A stretch of DNA of 64,000 bases from Cordilura impudica (taxonomy: Eukaryota > Arthropoda > Insecta > Diptera > Scathophagidae). Below are positions 23,870 to 35,190 of the stretch, one piece after another. The notes under the pieces are model-generated. The model made no database searches, was not told where the DNA came from, and worked only from the letters and a program-made list of their open reading frames with translations. The number at the start of each line of letters is the position of its first letter. The first letter of the stretch is position 1. Location of the stretch: NCBI GenBank assembly GCA_963682025.1, contig OY821521.1:56369908-56433907 (forward strand). Direction: 5' to 3'. Position numbers and translations under genes: made by a program.

Positions 23870-25077
23870 TGCCATAACTTACTTCTAGTGAATATATTTG
23901 TTGTTAATAAAAAATAACGAATGATTTGTAAGTGTGTGGGGGTGGGATTTATGAATGGGTGGGATCGCCGATGAAAACAAAAAAAAAAAAAAAAAAAATA
24001 CCAATCAATTATTTTCTCAATACAATGTATTTCTTTAACGTAACGAACATATTCATTGTTAGATCTCTCAAAAGTAAAACATAAATTAAAGTAAAAAAGT
24101 AATATATATTTTATCCTAAAGTATGAAAGTTAAACAAAGAAAACCAAAATTCATTTGGCAATTTTTGTGATTGTTGCTTTTGGCTAATCACATTGGCAAT
24201 TAATGTACTTGTCAAAAATCTCAAGACTATTCATAACCAGCCCATTTTTGTCCGACCACTCACATTAATATATGAATGGACTCGCCTATTTTTACCTCTC
24301 TGTGATGGACTCGTTGAAAGAGTCAAGGCTTTGCCTTTTATAGTACACCAGTTATATGATATTATATATTTACTTATGGGTGATGCCACGCTCACTGCTT
24401 CGATAATGCCCATTATTTATTCGACTTATCACATGGCTAAAGGTTCTCAACTTTACAGTACTCCAGATATATGACATTTAATTTTTACTTTGTATGGGGG
24501 CTGCCAAGTCCATTGGTCCGATCCTACCCATTTTTTGTCGGACTGCTCACATTGTTAATATATAACCTCAGGCAACCGTATAAAACTCTCTTCCGCCCAT
24601 TCTCGGCATGGCTACTAACATTAATAATAGATGACTTCACACAAATTTGCAAAGCTCTCCTTGTCATAGTATGCAGTATATATGATATTAAAATTTCACT
24701 TTTTATGGGGCGTGCCCATTGGCCTGATCCCACCCATTTTTTTTCCGACTATTCACATTAATAACAACAATGTATTTAATCAAATTGAATTACAATTACT
24801 GTCAAAAGCTGATAAAATTTGATAAACTGTTCATGCCCACAACGCCATCTACTGGCAATACCATGAAATCATATTCGTGTTTATTAGTTCTTGAGTTAAG
24901 ATGGCGTTGTAAAATCGCTCCATAAAAAATGTATGGTAAATTTTCCGGAATTTTCTTGGGTATTCTTATGGTTTGGGCGGAGACCTGTCCGAATTGGTGC
25001 TAATCATCGAAATAGGTCCAGGCGTTCTCGAGTTATAAGCGTAGTAACTAACACGACTTTCTTTTATATATATAGAA
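23870..25077 (+). repeat. Unidentified ~1.2-kb interspersed element with four degenerate internal units
   Basis: Starts near AACCCGGCAAACGTTGTTTT and ends near CACGACTTTCTTTTATATAT, a boundary style I associate with dispersed insect repeats. Inside, a unit containing (T/C)CGATC..ACCCATTTTTT..TCGGACT..TCACATTAATAA recurs near 24,250, 24,400, 24,525 and 24,730, with TATGGGGGCTGCCA-type spacers. Open frames at 24,193-24,474 and 24,471-24,761 follow the repeat units and exist on both strands, so they are not taken as genes. Confidence 0.5.
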
Positions 25078-25979
25078 GGAAATGAAAAAACCTTCTAACA
25101 CCCTTCCTTCCTAAATAGAAGATTGGGTACCTAAAAAAAATACGTTTGTTTTACTTTTCCGTCCTCTATAATATGTTCCAGTTTCAATGCGATCTGTTAG
25201 AATGCTGTTGGTTCTGTACTTAGTAAAGTTGTAGACTCCGTAACCTTAGAAATCCAGTTTCGATCAGTTTAGGTTTTATTAAGCGTATTATCTTTACGTT
25301 CGGACTCGTCAAACACAAAGTACAAATGATAAATCAGTTCATATTTACCTAAGTATACATCCCCAATGTAAAAACTTTTGTTGCTTTTCTTAACCACAAT
25401 TATTTGGGCAGTAACATTTACAACAGACAATTCAAAATCTTGAATAAGGATACTGAAAAATTTAATATTTTAAACTCTAAGCCTGGGTCGAAGAATATAT
25501 ACCCTATAACTTCTACAAAATACTTCTACATGAAGTATACCTACGATATACTTGATTTCCAACCAAAATATTGCCATGAAAATTAAAATTCACTGTAATA
25601 AATATTATTTTTTGAATGATATAAATGGTGGATAGCCCATGTTTGTTATAAAAGGTAGGTCTAACTTAATATACTTTACATGAGTAGCATTAATATAGAG
25701 TGTCCAGAGCACAGTAGCCAACACAGTCATCATAAATTTAAGTGTTGTCCTGCAGCTGTATATATTTAGAATATTTATTTATGTAGTGACAGCCTTCGTA
25801 TGTAATAATCAATCCATCAAACTAACCTGAAAGCTTAAAAGCAAAGACATTCAAAAAGATTGATGTACTAGTCTGTTGTGATTTGTTATGAATATGTTGG
25901 GACCATTCTAAAATATATTCCTGAAGGCAACTTAAAGTCTGCCAACATTTTCTGGCATTTAATTAGCAGCTCTTTAATT
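25078..25979. other. Unassigned AT-rich DNA
   Basis: No gene or repeat border recognised. Confidence 0.35.
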
Positions 25980-26240
25980 ATGTTTTCTTGAAGCAATCAA
26001 GAAACAAGAATTACAAAATTATATCGATTTGGTGGCCATCCATTATTGTCCTAAAAAAAGATAATATTTGCATTTATGGCGAAATATTTGATTTAAGCAC
26101 ACGAAAAATCAATGAATATGTAATGAAATTGAAAGTGTCTGAAATTATGGTGCATTAGTTGAAAAGACGTATCATTTGGTTGATAAAATATTACACGCAA
26201 ACAAAAAAGTTGGCAAATTTTATATCCAATAGCTGTTTTG
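25980..26240 (+). pseudogene. Probable gypsy-type reverse transcriptase remnant
   Basis: Plus-strand reading gives LQNYIDL, then WWPSIIVLKKDNICIYGE and, in another frame, LVDKILHANKKVGKF. The order resembles the Ty3/gypsy RT N-terminus (L..L...I..V..S.W..PIV.VKK..IR.C.DF) followed by the (L)P..(D/E)I(L/F)..L segment. Heavily broken; identification is tentative. Confidence 0.4.
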
Positions 26241-26592
26241 TACAAGCTTATACAAACTTGATATTGAAAAGATCTAGCAGAACGTAGAGACCATTTTCAC
26301 CAGTTGTAGGAATTCCAATAAGTCACACAGTTGATCTATTTTCCGGGATCAAGGGATATAAAAACAGCCAAAAAAAATGCTGAAATTTTAGAAATTATAA
26401 CTCTTGAATTTTTTTTGACAATTTCCAAATATCATTTAATTTGTTGCTAAATAGAGAAAAATATATAAAAATATAATTTATTTATTTTTTTATTTAAATC
26501 CACTTCCTGTCAACAAGATTGAGACTTATATTTATAATACAGGAACGTATTGCGTTACAAATAAAACATTTTATAATATTATTAATTAATTA

Positions 26593-26969
26593 CTAGCAGA
26601 TTCCAGCCTTCGAAATTCGAGTGCAAATTCTAGGAAATTTTATTTTTTCATTAAATAAAGACCCTAAGGGTATGCTAATCAATTATAACGAATTCACAAA
26701 TCAGCACAAAAAACAAACTCATTTTTATTACAAACACATTAACAAATTTAATAAACACACAGACAGCATTGTATAATTTTATGTATGAGTTAGTAGCAAC
26801 TTTAAATGCAATTTACTCAAAATAAAGGAAAAAATTTAGAAATCTTTAAATCTGCAAATCGGCCGAAAAGAAATACCTTTCAAAGAATATACGTTTGGTC
26901 AAAATCGGAATAAAACGGTAGATCAAAACATCGGTCACAAGAAATCGCCTAGCCTATTAATATTACAGA
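26593..26969 (-). mobile_element. Family 1 mini-Helitron
   Basis: CTAG at 26,593, hairpin TCGAAATTCGAG, TC terminus at 26,969, A^T flanks. Confidence 0.85.
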
Positions 26970-27210
26970 TTAAAATACTTAGTACAATATAACAATATGG
27001 ATAAAAAATAGAATATTTAAAAAAGTCAAATAAACAAGTTTTGAAACTATTAGCATTAGTGGAAAATTGCTGCAAAGACGAGCGGCATGGACATAAAATT
27101 GCTATTCAGATACTAGATATTGATGTATAGGTATTATAATATTTCGGTTTCTTTAAGATTGGAAATACTGAGTTTTTTATCAAATTTATATTTGGGGGTT
27201 TGCCTGTTTA

Positions 27211-27513
27211 TTATTTTATGCGAATTTTCAGCATAATATCAACAGAGACCCCGTAAAGATTATTGGAAACAGAGGAAACATGATCAAATCTTCTCAATCC
27301 ATACACATATCTTGTAATATTATTAAACAGGACATTTAGTCTCCTATTACTAACTGCGTCACAGCGTCCAAATCTTTCATAATCTTTGTATTTCAATGAA
27401 ACTTCTGCGATCCCGATCAACTGTTGTGGCCGCAATGGCGACATCCCCCAATGATACACAGACGGATGGACTGCATATATTGATTTGCATTTAAAACGCG
27501 TAAACGAATTCAT
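27211..27513 (-). pseudogene. LINE reverse transcriptase fragment
   Basis: A 100-codon frame contains RRLNVLFNNITRYVYGLRRF followed by DHVSS, matching the ..N..(I/V)R(Y/F)(V/I)YGL.R(F/Y)DHVS block C-terminal to the palm in several insect LINEs. No palm or RNase H is retained. Distantly similar to 979-1,323. Confidence 0.55.
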
Positions 27514-27573
27514 CTAGAACAAGAGTATTAAATTCAGCTATGCCTTTACTCTCCGCCTATGCCTTAAACTCAA

Positions 27574-27894
27574 TCTATAATATTAATAGGCTAGGCGATT
27601 TTTTGTTCTACCGTTTTATCTGGATTTTGACCAAGCGTATATTATTTGAAAGGTATTTCTTTGTAGCTATTCACGAGATTTACAGATTTTTAAATTTTTT
27701 CCCTTTATTTTGAGTAAATTGCGTTTAAAGTTGCTACTAGCACATACATAAAATTATACATATGCTATGTGTGTGTTTAATGTGTTTGTTAATGAGTTTG
27801 TTATCTTCATTTAAAATAATAATAAACCAAAAAAGTGTTGGTTTGTGAATTGGCTAAGTTGAAAAATAAAGTTGCCTAGAAATTGCATCGAAGA
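27574..27894 (+). mobile_element. Family 1 mini-Helitron, 3' truncated
   Basis: Starts TCTATAATATTAATAGGCTA with A before it. It lacks ACCGATGTT and other internal blocks and breaks off at AATTGCATCGAA, before the hairpin and CTAG. Confidence 0.8.
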
Positions 27895-27924
27895 GATATG
27901 GTCCACGCCATGGCGAATATTTAA

Positions 27925-28706
27925 CAAGTAAGAAAATTATAGTTGGTCTAGCCGACTATACCATAGTTTCGGGACCATATCTCTTCGGTCCAACTAATTC
28001 GATAAAGAAAATAAGCATAGACCAAATTTGAGTTACATTGTTATTAACTTTTTTTTTGGCTGCAGCTATGAAGAAGGTCATATCGGATGCTATATTTATA
28101 TGGTGACTAGGCCGAAAAATGGACCGATTCTGACCATATTTGGTAAAGTAACTTATATTTTGAAAAAATATATACAAACAAAATTTGAGAAAAATCTGTG
28201 TAATATTTTTGTTTTTTGATAGATTTAAGTGAAGATCGGGAAGCAGCTCTATATGGGGCCTATGACTAAGAATTGTCCTATAGGGATTATTTTTGGACTA
28301 CTGATTAATGGATATAATAAACACATACAAACCCAATTTGACTGAGATCTATATTATAATTTGGATCTTATGGCAATTTATGTCAATTTCGTAGGTATCA
28401 TTTGAATGGGGACTAGGTTTGAACATGGACCAAATTTCACCAATTTTAATAGTTCATCTTATGACCGATGACAGCTTATATACCAACATTTATCAAAATA
28501 TATTCATATTTGCGACCTGTTGTTTGATTACAAGGTTTACATGGACACACAGACGGACGGACAGACGGACACACGGACGGACGGACGGACATCGCTAAAT
28601 CGACTCAGAAAGTGATTCTGAGTCGATCGGTATAATAAAAGATGGGTCTAGGTCAAATATTTTTGTTAGTTATAAGCAGCAGCACAAAGTCATTATACCC
28701 AAACCA
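27925..28706 (-). mobile_element. Family 2 element, nearly complete, 5' end lost
   Basis: Plus strand begins CAAGTAAGAAAATTATAGTT with a shortened hairpin (GGTCTAGCC), carries a (GGAC)n tract at about 28,552-28,592, and stops at CCCAAACCATTATTG without GGGTATAA. Lies back to back with the next element. Confidence 0.82.
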
Positions 28707-29133
28707 TTATTGAAATTGGTGAAATTCGGTCCATGTTCAGACCTAGTCCCTATACAAATGACCCCTATGAAATCAACATAAATTTCCATAAGATCCAAAT
28801 TATCATATAGATCTCAGTCAAATTGGGTTTGTATGTGTTTATTATATCCATTAATCAGCAGTCCCAAATTAATCCCTATAGGACAATTCTTAGTCATAGG
28901 CCCTATATAGAGCTGCTTCCCGATTTTCATTTAAATCTATTAAAAACAAAAATATTGCACAGATTTTTCTCAAATTTGGTTCGTATATAGTTTTTCAAAA
29001 TATAAGTGACTTTACCAAATATGGTCAGGATCGGTCCATTTTTCGACTTAGTCACCATATAAATATAGCATCCGATATTAACTTTTTAATATCTGCAGCC
29101 AAAAAAATTAATAACAATGCCACTCAAATTTCC
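28707..29133 (+). mobile_element. Family 2 element fragment, inverted to its neighbour
   Basis: Starts within the internal region (TTGGTGAAATTCGGTCCATG) and ends at the CTGCAGCC...CCACTCAAATT segment without its hairpin. Together with 27,925-28,706 it forms a ~400-bp inverted repeat (roughly 28,030-28,440 against 28,720-29,130). Confidence 0.75.
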
Positions 29134-30118
29134 TCATTATTTCCTCACTTGCTATGGCGTGGAATATTGTTAATTGTTAGCAATAAATTCTTTCTGTTTC
29201 CACATACTTTTATAGTTTTGGAAGCGAATGCTCCAAATAATTTCGCATCTCGCTAATTTGGTAAGAATTTATTGCAGTTAAAATTTTTTTTGAACAGGTT
29301 ATAATATATGCTCTGAGTTCCATATCTTGGACAGAACGTCTTAATCTTTAGTGATTATGTAATGAAGAAAATCCCAACTCATGCACATATTGAGCTTCCT
29401 CTAAACTTAATTCCTTCGTTTCTATGAAAACTAAATATATAAATAATTTTCGTGGCGTATTGCGAGTTATTTCTTGTTGTATTTGTATTGATTTCATCTG
29501 ATGATTTACCTTTTTATTGACGTTTAAGGTATTTTTTTAATAAACACTGTTTTGGAACGAGAATTTTAACAATCGCATTTTAATTTTTCTCCTTCAGAGC
29601 AGCTCAAGCGAAATATGTTATAAACTTGTATGAACTAACGAACATCTGAATCCTTAGCATGCTGAAGACAAAATTGAATGCAATGATCTATCGCAATTTT
29701 TGTATCGTTAATTTATAAATTTATACACACAAAAAAATCCCCAACCGTACTATTCTAAAGTTGAACAACTGTATTTACAATTGTATCAACCATTTTCTAT
29801 TGTGATAAAATATTTACTGTTAGGACTGTTACTGTTAATCAACCCATAATCCGGTTATTAACTTCATCGCAATATGGTTAGCATTAAATTTGGCATTCAT
29901 AACGAATCTGTTTTCTGTGTGCAATAATTGGGGGAAGCATTAAAATGCCAAAAAAATTGTTTTTTTTCGGCCTCATCACCTTAGAATTGGATCAAATATT
30001 ACATTAAACTAAGAAAAATTATGTTAAGAAAGTGTAATAATTCCGAGCAGAGATTTGAAATCCGAAACTTTACACAAGAAATTAAAATTCTTTGATGTTA
30101 CATATACACAATTTTCTT
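29134..30118. other. Unassigned AT-rich DNA
   Basis: No gene signature. TATGGCGTGGA at 29,153 is an inverted copy of TCCACGCCAT at 27,902, so the family 2 pair may have inserted into an older element. Confidence 0.35.
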
Positions 30119-30310
30119 TATACCATTCTGTGGTAAGGTATACCGATCGACTCAGAGTCATTCTCAAGGTCCATTTATCAATGGAATTCCGTTTGTCATC
30201 TGTTTGTATTCATGTTAAGTTGTAACGAAACTAATGTCCGTTTGTACGTCTGGCCGTCTGTTTGTGTGTCCATGTAAACTAATACCCGCAACTATGAATA
30301 TATTAAGGTT
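30119..30310 (+). mobile_element. Family 2 remnant
   Basis: TATACCATTCTGTGGTAAGG then ACCGATCGACTCAGAGTCAT, and a decayed (GTCY)n tract (TGTCCGTTTGTACGTCTGGC) at about 30,235-30,262. Ends eroded. Confidence 0.55.
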
Positions 30311-30712
30311 CAGAAAATACACACATGAAACACACAATGTTCTGTTCTAAAACAGCCAACACATATTTTTAGTTTCATATCAATTACGTGTGTTTCTAAA
30401 TTTTTACGGTGCCCAACACAATCATGATTATGTTTCGTTTTAATATTTCGTTATCTACACGAACATTTTTCTATCACGTATTTTTTGTTTCGAACACACA
30501 TAAACCACATAGATTCGAGTGTAGCTTTATTTTAAGTTCGTTTTCTTGCACGTGTGCTGCTAAGAAAACAGAACATGTTGTTCAACGCGTACATCTAAAA
30601 ATTAAAACATTATCCACTCGTTTAACTAAGTTTAACTTTTTTAACTTTTAGCGTGAAAAATGCTTTTTTATTTTTTTTTTAATTTATTAAAAATTTAATA
30701 TTTGGATTTTAA
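30311..30712. other. Unassigned
   Basis: Contains an 80-codon frame (30,409-30,651) with no recognisable motif; not supported. Confidence 0.35.
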
Positions 30713-31090
30713 TCTATAATATTAATAGGCTAGGCGATTTCTTGGGACTGATGTTTTGTTCTACCGTTTTATGCCGATTTTGACCAAACGCATATTATTT
30801 GAAAGGTATTTCTTTTTAGCCGTTTTGCAGATTTACAGATTTTTAAATTTTTTTCCTTTATTTTGAGTAAATTGCATTTAAAGTTGCTACTAACACATAC
30901 ACAAAATTATTCAATGCTATGTGTGTGTTTATTAAATTTGTTAATGTGTTTGTAATAAAAATGAGTTTGTTTTTTGTGTTGATTTGTGAATTGACTATAA
31001 TTGATTAACATACTTTTAGGGTATTTATTTAATGAAAAAATAAAATTTCCTAGAATTTGCACTCGAATTTCGAGGGCTGGAATCTGCTAG
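30713..31090 (+). mobile_element. Family 1 mini-Helitron, complete
   Basis: TCTATAATATTAATAGGCTA at 30,713, hairpin CTCGAATTTCGAG, CTAG at 31,087-31,090, A and T outside. Close to the apparent family consensus. Confidence 0.9.
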
Positions 31091-32001
31091 TAATAATTTA
31101 AACTCCAAAAAATTTTTATACTCAAAAAAAAAAAAAAAATTTAAAATCAACTGGAAATTTTACAGTCTTGGTGGTTGTATAAAATATTTAAGCTTTTTGT
31201 AAGATTTTATTAAATAAATTTCGTATGAAAATTATTAAATATTTTAAATAAATTTCGTATGAAAATTTGTTTAATAAACTTTTTGTTAAACTTTCAAAAT
31301 TTTGTGTGAATATGACCATTAAACTGAAGTTTTAGCTAATGCAATTTTGTAGTTGTATCTTCAAACGATTTAATCCGATATGATTTACAATGTAGATTTA
31401 GTTCAAGCTCAATTCGTGTAAAAACAGTTGTCATATGCACATTGAATCATCATCATTAAACTTTCCCATAGTTTTTCTCTTCCTTTCCACTTTTAGTTCA
31501 AACTGGTTGCTCTAGTTTAAATGTATTCTGTCGTTATAAAACCTCAAAGGAAATAAATATCTTAACAGCAGCTCGAATTAGAAAATTCTTTTCAAAGAAC
31601 TATTTCAAATATATTTTGAGGTCTTTCCATGTAGATGAATAGCTGCTTGCCCTTTATGTGAATCTTTAAGTTCTTGAATTTGTTATAAATTGACCCCAAT
31701 TTAAAGTAACGTACTTTTTGTTTTGATTCAAATCAATTGTATTGTGTTTTTTTTTTAATATCAATTTGTATCCATTTGTATCCATTTTGTTGTTTTATTA
31801 AGTTATCTTAACAAATAAATAATTGAAATAATGTAAATGAAACTTACATTGTTAAAGTCTCATGGCTTAGACATGTTAATGAAGATAGAAATTATTCGTA
31901 TTTCGAATTAGTTTCGTTTTGTTTGGAATACAAAAGAAGTTGAATTGCAAGTGATAGTGGTCAGGAATTAGCGTAATAATATCAACATATTTGTATATAA
32001 A
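31091..32001. other. Unassigned AT-rich DNA
   Basis: Nothing recognisable apart from a short A tract at about 31,125. AATAAATTTCGTATGAAAAT occurs twice (near 31,213 and 31,246). Confidence 0.35.
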
Positions 32002-32057
32002 CAAGTAAGAAAATTATAGTCGGTCAAGACCGACTATGCGATACTCTATACCATGCG
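32002..32057 (-). mobile_element. Family 2 hairpin-end fragment
   Basis: CAAGTAAGAAAATTATAGTC, hairpin GTCGGTCAAGACCGAC, CTATACCATGCG; then cut off by gypsy-like sequence. Confidence 0.7.
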
Positions 32058-32760
32058 TAATGGATTAGGATGAACAGGAAATGTAACAATACTGAAAGAA
32101 TACTGAAAGTGCAGGAGGGGATGGCATTCAACCCAATGACATCATAAATCGTAAAATGGACCACAATTGACGGCTGATTCTTTCAAAAGATATTGCAACC
32201 AGAACGGCACAAAACATCTTACTACTGCACCATTTCACCCAGCGTCCAACGGACTTGCTGAAAGGTTTGTCGACACTTTTAAAACAGCTGTTCGTAAAAA
32301 TATTAGTGATGGGTTGCAATGAAAAGCAGCGGTGGTGAAGTTTTTAGCAACATATAAATTTTCGTCAAACAACGATGGTATAACACCATTTGAGCCGTCC
32401 GGGTCGAACACTTTTAAGTCAGCTATTTGAGACAGCTAAAATGAAAAAAACTACGAAATTATCAAAGTTTGAGGTAAAGGATAAAGTATATGTACGAAAC
32501 TATGCAAGTGGCTCCAAATGGATTATAGGGGTAATAACCCGCCAATTAGGGCAACTGATGATACCAAAATCACCAAATTTAATTATTGATCCAATTGTTT
32601 CGAGTTCTACAACACTATCGGGCAATGGTGTATCAGATCCCAACATCGAACCTAACTCGGGTAATAGCCAGCCTGCAATGAATATACCAATAGGAAAGGG
32701 CATAGTGCTTCGGAAGAGTATTCGTAGCATAATTTCCAGCCACAGGTTTTCAGGATATGA
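32058..32760 (+). pseudogene. Ty3/gypsy integrase C-terminal relic
   Basis: Plus-strand reading across 32,180-32,380 gives TTAPFHPASNGLAERFVDTF and VVKFLATYKFSSNND. This is the integrase region around the catalytic glutamate (H P .. N G .. E R) and the following FL..YR segment. The 155-codon frame at 32,390-32,857 begins RPGRTLLSQLFETAK and has KFEVKDKVYVRNY plus W..G.I, the GPY-like C-terminal part. The D of the D,D(35)E triad that should precede is in an eroded stretch. Stops and frameshifts show it is dead. It lies between an inverted family 2 fragment and a full family 2 element. Confidence 0.7.
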
Positions 32761-32800
32761 CTTATTTTTAAAAATTTTGTATAATCTGTATTTATTAATT

Positions 32801-33594
32801 TTATACCCTATACCACTATGTGGTTTGGATATAATGACTTTGTTCTGCTGTTTGTAACAACCAAAAATATTCGTCCTAGACCCATCTTTAATTATACCGA
32901 TCGACTCAGAATCACTTTTTGAATCGAAATAGCAATGTCCATCCGTCCGTCCGTCTGTGTGTCCATGTAAACCTTGTAATCAAACTACAGGTCGCAAATA
33001 TGAATATATTTTGATGAAATTTGCTATGTAAGCTTTTATCGGCCATGGGATGAACGCTATTGAAATTGGTGAGAATTGGTCCATGTTCAGACCTAGTCCC
33101 CATACAAATGACCCCTATGAAATCGACATAAATTGCCATAAGTTCCAAATTATCATATAGATCTCACTTAAATTGGGTTTGTATGTGTTTATTACATCCA
33201 TTAATCAGTAGTTCAAAAATAATCCCTATAGGAAAATTCTTAGTCATAGGCCCCATATAGAGCTGCTTCCCGATCTTCACTTAAATCTATCAAAAAACAA
33301 AAATATTGCACAGATTTTTCTCAAATTTGGTTTGTATATATTTTTTCAAAGTATAAGAGACTTTACCAAATATGGTCAGGATCGGTCCATTTTTCGACCT
33401 AGTCCCCATATAAATATAGTATCCGATATGAACTTTTTTATATCTGCAGCGAAAAAAATTAATAAAAATGCCATTCAAATTTGGTTTATGCTTATTTGCT
33501 ATATCCAATTAGTTGGACCGAAGAGATAGGGTCTCTAAACCATGGTATAGGGTATCGTATAGTCGGGCTAGACCGAGTATAATTTTCTTACTTG
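32801..33594 (+). mobile_element. Family 2 element, complete
   Basis: TTATACCCTATACCACTATG start; (GTCC)n tract at about 32,937-32,960; hairpin variant AGTCGGGCTAGACCGAGT; CTTACTTG end; T on both sides. Confidence 0.88.
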
Positions 33595-33654
33595 TTAAGT
33601 TTGATTTAAATTAATATATTATTTAAGAGGGGAGTGGTGATACATATATTGGTA

Positions 33655-34035
33655 TCTATAATATTAATTGGCTAGGTGATTTCTTGTGACCGATGTTTTG
33701 TTCTACTGTTTTATCCCGATTTTGACCAAACGTATATTATATGAAAGGTATTTCTTTTTAGCCGTTTTGCAGATTTACAGATTTTTAAATTTTTTTCTTT
33801 ATTTTGAGTAAAGTGCATTTAAAGTTGCTACTAAATTATAAAATTATAAAATTATACAATGCTATGTTAGTGTTTATTAAATTTGTTAATGTGTTTGTAA
33901 TCAAAATGAGCTTGTTTTTTGTGCTTATTTGCGAATTGGCTATAATTGATTAGCATACCTTTAGGGTCTTTATTTAATTAAAAAATAAAATTTCCTAGAA
34001 TTTGCACTCGAATTTCGAGGGCTGGAGTCTGCTAG
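33655..34035 (+). mobile_element. Family 1 mini-Helitron, complete
   Basis: TCTATAATATTAATTGGCTA start, hairpin CTCGAATTTCGAG, CTAG at 34,032-34,035; A/T flanks. Confidence 0.9.
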
Positions 34036-35190
34036 TTTAACATAAATGTATTAAAATTGCAACAATATTCCTCTCCATTACAACTATGACATTTAAATGA
34101 ATTTGAATGAAAAGAATAAAAGTCAGTCTCTTAAATTAAATCGTGTCAAGAACCCTACCATAAAACTTCATTCCACTCTAATAAACATATTGATCTTGAG
34201 GAAGAATAATTTCTAACTCAATAATTAAATTCAAATGTTTATACCATAAAGGGTATCGAATATATGGTCCAGCTTGAGAATAAATTTCTTACTTGTTTCT
34301 GTTAAAATTTTTTTTTGTATCAACATTTCTTTCTCTTTTAAAATTTCTATATATTGTTTATCGCTCTAACGTAGAGTATCTGCATAAATAAAAACCAATC
34401 ACATGATCTGTTTCTTAAATACATGCGTGTATTATCAAAACAAAAAAATTAGTAGTTTTAGAAATTCTAAGTTTAAAATGTTTTTTTGTTCCTCTATTTT
34501 AAATTATTTTTATTTATCGCACACTTTTTTTCACATCAAGCCAAAATGAAAATAAATAAATAAATAATAGTAAGTACGAGTATTATCATAACAAAATTCA
34601 ATTATTTATGTGTGATATTCTCTACTACGGCAAATAAATTATAATTTCAAATTAAGTGTGTCCACAGTCTGGACTCCAGACATAAATAGAAACACGCATA
34701 CATATTATATGAGTGTCTGTATGTCTATATGTTTGTATGTTTGTATGTTAGCTAAAGAAAATTGTACTACTATTATTTATTGTATTTTATTTTGCGACAC
34801 TTTAATGAACGATTTATTTATTTATTTTTTTTTGACTTTATTTACAAATGCAATTTTGGAAGATTATTCAGAATATTTAATAAACATTTTTTTGTTTGCT
34901 TAGTTTTTGGATCTCCTTGATGGCGAGACATTGAATTTCCGCATATTAAGAAAATACTTGTTATTATTAATTCCATGCGAATTCATTAAGAGAAGAAAAA
35001 AAAGCGTTTTTTACGTTTGTTTGTTTGAATTTTTTTTAACCAAAAATTGTTGGCTGCTGTAAAAATTCATAACTTGATGGATTCAATAATATTTATGCCA
35101 TGTATTGGGTTATGAATTTCTATCTCACGTTAGTTAAAATTCGAAACATAAAAAGTAAGTTTAGCAGTGGGATAGCTACTCCTAGGCAAT
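34036..35190. other. Unassigned; family 2 end remnant at 34,236-34,300
   Basis: The remnant has TTTATACCATAAAGGGTATC and TTTCTTACTTGTTT. The rest is AT-rich with TATGTTTGTATG repeats near 34,725-34,748 and no supported gene. Confidence 0.4.

Noticed and set aside
24193..24761. Two plus-strand frames of 93 and 96 codons
   Set aside because: They span degenerate repeat units of the 23,870-25,077 element and have counterparts on the other strand; no domain seen.
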